From assembly GCA_035642535.1 (NCBI GenBank), contig DASQSE010000019.1, positions 1-64,000 on the forward strand: a stretch of 64,000 bases of DNA, in the 5' to 3' direction. The position numbers were made by a program, and so were the translations under genes. Within the stretch, counting starts at the first letter, position 1. Each line of letters opens with the position of its first letter. Shown one piece after another: positions 58,439 through 64,000 of this stretch. Source of the stretch: Jatrophihabitans sp035642535 (GTDB lineage Bacteria > Actinomycetota > Actinomycetes > Mycobacteriales > Jatrophihabitantaceae). The notes under the pieces are model-generated. The model made no database searches and was not told the DNA's origin. It saw only the letters and a list, made by a program, of their open reading frames with translations.

Positions 58439-59065
58439 TTACTGGCGGCTTTCGGACGGAGCATCGGTCAGCCTGACGACGAGCAGTTCGCCGTCGCCGT
58501 CGACCTCGACTGGGCCGGCAGCACGCACCGAGTCGCCGGCTGCGAGGTCCGCACCGGCGACGTGGAAGTTGCCGCTGCCGACCAACAGATGGACGAGTGG
58601 CGCGTCGACGCGCGATCCGCGGCACCGGCGCAGCACGTCGAACGCGCCGACGCTGAGCGCAAGCGGCGGCGCGGCGACGTCGTAGGCCGGCAGCTCGGCG
58701 TCAGTCATGAGCCAGAGCTGCACGAAGCGCAGCGGTTCGAGCGACGAGGCGTTGCCCTCCGCGTGCCGGATCCCGGACGCCGCGACCTGGTACTGCGCCT
58801 GGCCGGGCCGGATGAGCTGGTTGCGACCGGCGGCGTCGCGATGCTCGAGCGTGCCGTCGAGCACCCAGCTCACCAGCTCGACGCCCGCGTGCGGGTGCGG
58901 GTCGAAGCCGGCGCCGGGCCCGAGCAGGTGCTCGTCGCACGCGATCAGCTGGCCGAACGCGACGTTGTCCGGGTCGTAGTACGCACCGGAAGAGAAGGCA
59001 TGCCAGGTCGTGATGCCCGGCTGCTCGGTGCGGTACCGGGAGGCGGCGCGCCGAATGTCGATCAC
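58439..59065 (-). CDS. Pirin-like bicupin (YhaK type)
   Basis: A 208-residue bicupin. The N-terminal cupin has FDPHPHAGVELVSWVLDGTL with metal-ligand His and Glu positions, then QYQVAASGIRHAEGN. The short form resembles YhaK/pirin-related proteins, some of which are redox-sensitive or quercetinase-like. GTG 59065 overlaps the stop of the PHP gene (GTGA), so translation is coupled. The substrate is unknown. Confidence 0.9.
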   Translation of the reverse strand: MIDIRRAASRYRTEQPGITTWHAFSSGAYYDPDNVAFGQLIACDEHLLGPGAGFDPHPHAGVELVSWVLDGTLEHRDAAGRNQLIRPGQAQYQVAASGIRHAEGNASSLEPLRFVQLWLMTDAELPAYDVAAPPLALSVGAFDVLRRCRGSRVDAPLVHLLVGSGNFHVAGADLAAGDSVRAAGPVEVDGDGELLVVRLTDAPSESRQ

Positions 59066-60102
59066 GGACGCGAGGAGTGATCGCCGGTCCAGGCCAGCAG
59101 TTGCTCGGCCGGCCACGAGTTGACGACGGTCTCGGCCGGCACCGCGCAGCGCGCCGCCCGTTCGCAGCCGTTGCGCAGCCAATCGAGCTGACCCGGCGCG
59201 TGCGCGTCGGTGTCGATCGAGGTGAGGCAGCCGGCCTCGACGGCCAGGCGCAGCAGGCGCTTCGGCGGATCGAGACGCTCCGGGCGGGAGTTGACCTCGA
59301 CGGCCACCCCGAAGTGCGCGCAGGCGGCGAACACCACGTCGGCGTCGAACTCCGACTCGGGGCGGTTGCCCCGTGCGCCGCGGCGCATCCGTCCGGTGCA
59401 GTGACCGAGGATGTCCATGTGCGGGTTGGAGATCGCAGCCACCATGCGCGGCGTCATCTCGTTCGCCGGCATGCGCAGCTTGGAGTGCACACTCGCGACG
59501 ACGAGATCCAACCGCGCCAGCAGTGACGGCTTCTGGTCGAGCGTCCCGTCCTCGAGGATGTCCACCTCGATGCCGGTGAGGATCCGGAACGGTTCCAGCT
59601 CTTGGTTGAGCTCGGCGACCACGTCGAGTTGACGCTCGAGCCGGTCCGCGGTCAACCCGTTCGCCACCGTCAGCCGCGGCGAGTGGTCGGTGAGCACGAC
59701 GTACTCGTGACCCATCGCGCGCGCCGTCTCGGCCATCTCGCGGATCGGCGATCCGCCGTCCGACCAGTCCGAGTGCATGTGGCAGTCGCCGCGCAACGCC
59801 ACCCGCAGCGCCGCAGTCGCGGTGTCGAGGGGGACGTCCTCGGTGGCCTCCAGACGACGCAGGTAGACCGGCTCCTCGCCGCGCAGCGACTCCGTGATGC
59901 ACAGCGAGGTGACCTTGCCGATGCCCGCGAGCTCCTCGAGGGTTCCGGCTCGGGCCCGCGCGGCGAGCTCGTCGGCAGACAGCCCGTCGACGACGCCGGC
60001 GGCCGTGCGGAACGCCCGCACCCGGTACGTCGGCTCCAACGCCCGTTCGAGCAGGAATGCGATCCGCCGCAGGTCGGCCGCCGGATCACGCTGCACGCTC
60101 AC
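59062..60102 (-). CDS. PHP-domain protein with N-terminal helix-hairpin-helix
   Basis: A 346-residue protein. Residues about 1-75 resemble the X-family polymerase-like HhH region (GTLEELAGIGKVTSLCITES). The PHP phosphoesterase domain (about 95-340) has CHMHSDWSDGGSP, VVLTDHSPRLT, DLVVASVHSKLR, NPHMDILGHCTG, EVNSRPERLDPP and DTDAHAPGQL, giving a full set of metal ligands. It resembles the PolX C-terminal module without the polymerase palm. GTG 60102 was chosen; the upstream part is not conserved-looking. It is coupled to the pirin gene. Confidence 0.9.
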   Translation of the reverse strand: MSVQRDPAADLRRIAFLLERALEPTYRVRAFRTAAGVVDGLSADELAARARAGTLEELAGIGKVTSLCITESLRGEEPVYLRRLEATEDVPLDTATAALRVALRGDCHMHSDWSDGGSPIREMAETARAMGHEYVVLTDHSPRLTVANGLTADRLERQLDVVAELNQELEPFRILTGIEVDILEDGTLDQKPSLLARLDLVVASVHSKLRMPANEMTPRMVAAISNPHMDILGHCTGRMRRGARGNRPESEFDADVVFAACAHFGVAVEVNSRPERLDPPKRLLRLAVEAGCLTSIDTDAHAPGQLDWLRNGCERAARCAVPAETVVNSWPAEQLLAWTGDHSSRP

Positions 60103-60137
60103 CCGCGAGACGGTACCGGCGTGGCACGCTGGGGCGC

Positions 60138-61328
60138 GTGGATCCCGGCGCACGACCCGTGCCTGCCCGTCGGTCGCGGGTGGACGACGAGACGATCCGG
60201 CGCATCGAGCAGGCGACCGGGCGGCTCGCCACCCAGAGCGTCGCGCGCATGGACGACGAGCTGCCGTGGTTTCGCGAGCTGCCCTCCGACCAGCGGTCGT
60301 GGGTCACGCTCGTCGCGCAGGCCGGCCTGCAGTCCTACGTCGACTGGCTGCGCTCGCCCGACGACGTGCTGCGCCTGACCGGCGAGACATTCGCCGCCGC
60401 GCCACAGGCCATGGCCCGATCGGTGAACCTGCAGCAGACCGTCGAACTGGTACGGACGGCGATCGCGGTGGCCGAGGACAACCTGCCGCTGCTCGCCGGC
60501 CCGGACGACGAGGACGTCGTACGCGAGGAACTGCTGCGCTTCAGCCGGGAGATCGCCTTCGCCGCCGCGCGCGTCTACGCGAGCGCGGCCGAGAATCGCG
60601 GCTCCTGGGATCGGCGCCTCGAAGCACTCGTCATCGACAGCCTCGTCAGCGGCTCGGTCGTCGGCGACCCGCTGCCCAGCCAGCTCGCCGCGCTCGGCTG
60701 GCACGACGTGGGCCCGATCGCGGCGATCGTCGGCAGCGCGCCGCCCGCGCCGCCGGAGGCGGTGTTTGCCGACGTGCACGCCCGCACCCGCCGCCTAGCG
60801 GTGGACGCGATGGCGGGCGTTCACGGCGACCGGCTCGTGATCGTCGTCAGCGGCGTCGACGACCCGGTCGAGCTCGCCACCCGGCTGCTGCCGGTGTTCG
60901 GGGACGGACCGGTCGTCGCCGGCCCGCCGGCGAAGGACATCAGTTCGGCCGCGGCCGTCACGCAGGCCGCGCTGAGCGGGCTGCGCGCGGTGCCTGCCTG
61001 GCCCGCCGCGCCGCGGCCGGTGGCGGCGGACGCGCTACTGCCCGAGCGTGCCCTGGCCGGCGACCCCGACGCCCGTTCCCAGTTGGTCGAGACCGTGTAC
61101 CGCCCGCTGCTGGAGGCGGGTGACGTTCTGATGGAGACCGTGGCTGCCTTTCTGGACGCCGGCGGCGCACTGGAGGCGACGGCGCGGGCGCTGTTCGTCC
61201 ACGCGAACACGGTGCGGTACCGGCTGCGCCGGGTCGGCGAGGTGTGTGGCGAAACCCCCACCGAAGCACGCGGCGCATTGACGCTGCGCGTCGCGCTCGT
61301 GCTGGGCCGACTTGAAATGTTGAGTTAA
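60138..61328 (+). CDS. fasR: PucR/CdaR-type regulator of fatty acid synthesis, FasR-like
   Basis: A 396-residue regulator. The C-terminal PucR helix-turn-helix is FVHANTVRYRLRRVGEV (about residues 350-370), preceded by a GGDEF-like region and an N-terminal helical domain. It stands directly before fabD, the position held by FasR in Streptomyces, which activates the fabD-fabH-acpP-fabF operon. GTG 60138 starts the protein; the upstream in-frame codons belong to an unrelated frame. Target sites have not been shown here. Confidence 0.9.
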   Translation: MDPGARPVPARRSRVDDETIRRIEQATGRLATQSVARMDDELPWFRELPSDQRSWVTLVAQAGLQSYVDWLRSPDDVLRLTGETFAAAPQAMARSVNLQQTVELVRTAIAVAEDNLPLLAGPDDEDVVREELLRFSREIAFAAARVYASAAENRGSWDRRLEALVIDSLVSGSVVGDPLPSQLAALGWHDVGPIAAIVGSAPPAPPEAVFADVHARTRRLAVDAMAGVHGDRLVIVVSGVDDPVELATRLLPVFGDGPVVAGPPAKDISSAAAVTQAALSGLRAVPAWPAAPRPVAADALLPERALAGDPDARSQLVETVYRPLLEAGDVLMETVAAFLDAGGALEATARALFVHANTVRYRLRRVGEVCGETPTEARGALTLRVALVLGRLEMLS

Positions 61329-61336
61329 CCCGACAA

Positions 61337-61421
61337 GCTGTGGTCGCAACACAGCCGCAATACTGCGGGTCGGGTGGAGGTTTCCTACAACCGCGCCGCA
61401 TCAACACTGTCCGTGTCACAG
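61337..61421. promoter_or_regulatory. Two inverted repeats in fasR-fabD gap
   Basis: CTGTG-n7-CACAG (61337-61353) and ACTGT-n7-ACAGT (61405-61421) share CTGT/ACAG halves but with different spacing of the core. They lie in the 130-bp gap upstream of fabD. They are possible binding sites for a fatty-acid regulator and are weak on sequence alone. Confidence 0.35.
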
Positions 61422-61458
61422 TCGCGCGAGGTCGTGCCGACCCGCCATTGTGAATTGT

Positions 61459-62631
61459 GTGATCGCCGTATTCGCCCCCGGACAAGGCGCCCAAACCCCC
61501 GGCATGCTCGCCCCGTGGCTTGAACTGCCCGGAGTGGACGAGCAGGTCGCAGAGTTCTCCGAGGCGACCGGTCTCGACCTGAGGCGACTCGGCACCACCG
61601 CCGATGCCGACGAGATCAAGGACACCGCCGTCACGCAGCCGCTGCTCGTGACCGTCGGCGTGCTCGCCGCGCGTCAGCTCGGCTTGGACGACGGCAATGA
61701 ACGGGTGGTCGCCGGGCACAGCATCGGCGAGCTCACCGCCGCCGCCGTTTCCGGCGCGCTCTCCCCGCTGGAGGCCGTCGCGTTCGCCGCGCGCCGCGGC
61801 GCCGAGATGGCCGCCGCCTGCGCCGTCACGCCGACAGGCATGTCTGCCGTACTGGGCGGCGACCCGGACGGGGTCGTGACGCGGATCGAGGCCGCCGGCC
61901 TGACAGCGGCGAACCGCAACGGTGCCGGCCAGATCGTCGCCGCCGGTGCGATGGACGCGCTGGAGAAGCTGGCTGCCGAACCGCCGGACGGTGCTCGGGT
62001 ACGCCCGCTCGCGGTCGCCGGCGCATTCCACACGCACTACATGTCCCCGGCCGCGGACGCGCTGGGTGCCTACGCGACCGGGCTGGATGTCGCCGACCCG
62101 CGGCCGATCCTGCTCTCGAATGCCGATGGCGCCGCCGTCGTCACCGGCGCCGACCTCCTTGCTCGCCTCGTGCAGCAGGTCACGCTGCCGGTGCGGTGGG
62201 ATCTCTGCCTGCGCTCCTGCGCGGACCTCGGCGTCACCGGCGCTGTGGAGCTCGCGCCGGGCGGCGTGCTGGCCGGCATTGCGAAGCGCGAGCTGCCCGA
62301 CGTCGAGCTGGTCGCGATCAAGTCCCCCGCCGATCTGGACCGCGCCCGCGAGCTCGTCGCGAGCCGCCCGCAGCACGGCCAGGGCGAGTACATCCCGGAC
62401 TTCCGGGTCGTGGTCACACCGGCCAAGGGCGTGTTCACGCGCGTCGCGGAGGTCGCGGAAGGTCAGCAGGTGGCGCGCGGCGCCAAGATCGGCACCATCC
62501 GAACGAACCGGGACGAGCACTCGATCGTCGTGGCGGAAGCCGGAGTTCTCACCGAGTGGCTGCGTCACGACGGCGACATCGTCGCCGCCGGCCTGCCGGT
62601 CGCGCGCTTCTCCGACGGCACGGACTACTGA
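61459..62631 (+). CDS. fabD: Malonyl-CoA:ACP transacylase FabD with extra C-terminal biotinyl/lipoyl-like domain
   Basis: Loads malonyl groups onto acyl carrier protein. The transacylase part (residues 1 to about 300) has APGQGAQTPGM, the nucleophile Ser in AGHSIGELTAAAVSG, NRNGAGQIVAAG and His in VAGAFHTHYM. GTG 61459 was chosen by matching homologous starts; GTG 61450 is an alternative. The protein is about 390 residues, some 80 longer than Streptomyces or mycobacterial FabD. The tail (about 306-390), from GEYIPDFRVVVTPAKGVF to AAGLPVARFSDG, looks like a biotinyl/lipoyl-type barrel-sandwich hybrid. Where EAMKM would sit it reads NRDEHSI, without a lysine. One base separates its stop from fabH. 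Confidence 0.93.
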   Translation: MIAVFAPGQGAQTPGMLAPWLELPGVDEQVAEFSEATGLDLRRLGTTADADEIKDTAVTQPLLVTVGVLAARQLGLDDGNERVVAGHSIGELTAAAVSGALSPLEAVAFAARRGAEMAAACAVTPTGMSAVLGGDPDGVVTRIEAAGLTAANRNGAGQIVAAGAMDALEKLAAEPPDGARVRPLAVAGAFHTHYMSPAADALGAYATGLDVADPRPILLSNADGAAVVTGADLLARLVQQVTLPVRWDLCLRSCADLGVTGAVELAPGGVLAGIAKRELPDVELVAIKSPADLDRARELVASRPQHGQGEYIPDFRVVVTPAKGVFTRVAEVAEGQQVARGAKIGTIRTNRDEHSIVVAEAGVLTEWLRHDGDIVAAGLPVARFSDGTDY

Positions 62632-62632
62632 T

Positions 62633-63601
62633 ATGGCGAGCCTCGCAACGGCTTCCGGCGTGCCCGCGACCCGCATCCTCGGCCTGGGCCACTACCGCCC
62701 CGGCAACGTGATCAGCAACCACGACCTCATCGCGCGCGGCGTCGACACCAGCGACGAGTGGATCAAGACCAGGGTCGGCATCGCCGAGCGGCACTGGGCC
62801 GATCCGGACGAGAGCGTCGTCGACATGGCCGAGCAGGCGGCGAGCAAGGCGCTCGCGGCCAGCGGCGTCTCGACCGAGGACGTCGACCTCGTGCTCGTCG
62901 CCACCTGCACGATGCCGACACCGATCCCGGCCGCCGCACCGAACCTCGCGACCCGCCTCGGCATGCACGCGCCGGGTGCCTACGACATCAGCTCCGGTTG
63001 CTCGGGCTTCGTCTACGCGATCAACGCCGCGTCCGCCGCGATACAGACCGGCCAGGCTCGCAACGCACTGGTGGTCGCCAGCGAACGGTTCTCCGGCTGG
63101 CTGGACATGAACGACCGCTCGACGTGCATCATCCTCGGCGACGCCGCCGGCGCCGCCGTGATCGGGCCGGCCGACGCGCCGGGCCTCGGGCCCGTCGTGT
63201 GGGGCAGCGACGGTGAGTTGTACGACACGGTCGCAGTCGACGAGCAGACCAAGTTCTTCCGTCAGGAGGGGCAGACGGTCTATCGCTGGGCCACTGGAGA
63301 GATGGGCCCGATCGCGCTGGCTGCGTGCGAACGCGCGGGCGTCGCGCTCGAGGACATCGTGGCGTTCATCCCGCACCAGGCCAACCTGCGCATCATCGAC
63401 GCGCTCGCGCGCCGCATCGGGTTGCCGAGCGCGATCGTGGCCCGCGACATCGTCACCTCCGGCAACACCTCGGCGGCCACCATCCCGCTCGCGCTCTCGC
63501 GGATGGTCGAGGCCGGCGAGATCCCGTCCGGCGCACCTGTGCTGCTGCTCGGCTTCGGGTCCGGCCTGGCCTACGCCGCCCAGGTCGTGCTCGCCCCGTA
63601 A
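62633..63601 (+). CDS. fabH: 3-oxoacyl-ACP synthase III (FabH)
   Basis: Starts fatty-acid chains by condensing acyl-CoA with malonyl-ACP. The 322-residue thiolase-fold protein has the catalytic Cys in ISSGCSGFVYAI, His in FIPHQANLRIID and Asn in VTSGNTSAATIPLAL. It has the usual N-terminal DEWIKTRVGIAERH. ATG 62633 follows the fabD stop after one base, so coupling is likely. Primer choice, straight or branched, cannot be inferred. Confidence 0.97.
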   Translation: MASLATASGVPATRILGLGHYRPGNVISNHDLIARGVDTSDEWIKTRVGIAERHWADPDESVVDMAEQAASKALAASGVSTEDVDLVLVATCTMPTPIPAAAPNLATRLGMHAPGAYDISSGCSGFVYAINAASAAIQTGQARNALVVASERFSGWLDMNDRSTCIILGDAAGAAVIGPADAPGLGPVVWGSDGELYDTVAVDEQTKFFRQEGQTVYRWATGEMGPIALAACERAGVALEDIVAFIPHQANLRIIDALARRIGLPSAIVARDIVTSGNTSAATIPLALSRMVEAGEIPSGAPVLLLGFGSGLAYAAQVVLAP

Positions 63602-63653
63602 CGTCACCCGCCGCCCGACCGGACGGCGTCTCCTACCGAAAGGAAACAACCCA

Positions 63654-63902
63654 GTGCCAGACGAAGCAACGATCATCCAGTCGCTTGCCGAGATCCTCGA
63701 AGAGGTGGCCGGCGTGAACGCTGCCGACGTCTCCGCGGACAAGAGCTTCGTCGACGACCTCGACGTCGACTCGCTGTCCATGGTCGAGGTCGCGATGGCC
63801 GTCGAGGACAAGTTCAACGCCAAGATCCCCGACGACGAACTGTCCAACCTCAAGACGGTCGGCGACGCCGTTTCCTACATCCAGCAGCACGCAGGAGCCT
63901 GA
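63654..63902 (+). CDS. acpP: Acyl carrier protein
   Basis: An 82-residue carrier with the phosphopantetheine site Ser in VDDLDVDSLSMVEVAMAVED. It is acidic and helical as expected. GTG 63654 is preceded by AAAGGAAAC. It lies 52 bp after fabH and 2 bp before fabF in the fatty-acid synthase operon. Confidence 0.97.
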   Translation: MPDEATIIQSLAEILEEVAGVNAADVSADKSFVDDLDVDSLSMVEVAMAVEDKFNAKIPDDELSNLKTVGDAVSYIQQHAGA

Positions 63903-63904
63903 TC

Positions 63905-64000
63905 TTGACCGCAGGTACTGACGTCGTCATCACCGGTCTCGGGGCAACCACCCCGATCGGTGGCGACGTCGCGACATTCTGGGCCGGCCTGCTCGAGGGC
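63905..64000 (+). CDS. fabF: 3-oxoacyl-ACP synthase II (FabF), 5' end only
   Basis: The first 32 codons of FabF, which elongates acyl-ACP with malonyl-ACP. TTG 63905 begins two bases after the acpP stop. Visible residues include DVVITGLGATTPIGGDV and FWAGLLEG, matching the FabF N-terminus. The catalytic Cys and His residues lie beyond the window. Confidence 0.92.
   Translation, partial: MTAGTDVVITGLGATTPIGGDVATFWAGLLEG

Overview
High-G+C actinobacterial chromosome segment (Actinomycetota). The gene content and order are typical of that phylum: lipB-lipA-DUF4191-RDD-glnA, glnE beside a second glnA, a homodimeric aceE, an RNase H/phosphatase fusion next to a zinc-ribbon protein, and a fasR-fabD-fabH-acpP-fabF cluster. 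The exact genus cannot be fixed from the sequence; an environmental, chitin-using relative of the Frankia/Jatrophihabitans/Streptomyces side of the phylum is a reasonable guess. No phage, insertion sequence or CRISPR array was seen.

Layout. 1-9 kb: a truncated protein kinase, an MMPL exporter, lipoate biosynthesis (lipB, lipA), an NlpC/P60 secreted protein and glutamine synthetase glnA with a strong terminator. 9-17 kb: small membrane proteins, a FUSC-like protein, FAD and quinone oxidoreductases, a secreted polysaccharide deacetylase and an EEP-family hydrolase. 17-27.2 kb: a compact amino-sugar/chitin utilisation locus in three transcription units (secreted GH3 and GH20; dasR-nagA; dasABC-like transporter plus SIS deaminase/isomerase), with DasR-type operators in front of each unit. 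27-33 kb: Gre-domain protein, acyltransferase, TetR, glycerate kinase, PAP2/Aur1-type membrane enzyme, LacI, and an orphan small gene behind a perfect palindrome.

33-44 kb: nitrogen control (glnE, a glutamine amidotransferase, glnA2), an L,D-transpeptidase lipoprotein, nadE, panB, a PhzF protein and a Lys/Ala-rich histone-like protein. 44-52 kb: RNase P RNA, the RNase H/phosphatase - zinc ribbon - Nif3 operon, tRNA-Val, SURF1, a methyltransferase, AhpE-type peroxiredoxin and DUF3052. 52-60 kb: aceE, a DUF559-like protein framed by two copies of a hairpin repeat, an SGNH hydrolase, an aldo/keto reductase, DUF1203, pirin and PHP proteins. 60-64 kb: the type II fatty-acid synthase cluster with its regulator, in which FabD carries an extra C-terminal biotinyl/lipoyl-like domain.

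The least ordinary signals are non-coding or domain-level. Two families of intergenic hairpin repeats are present (three copies of one, two of another), as are two single-copy long hairpins and a 9-bp tandem repeat that builds the hydrophobic leader of an NlpC/P60 protein. The FabD fusion lacks an obvious prosthetic-group lysine, and a secreted GH3 enzyme has lost the NagZ Asp-His dyad.
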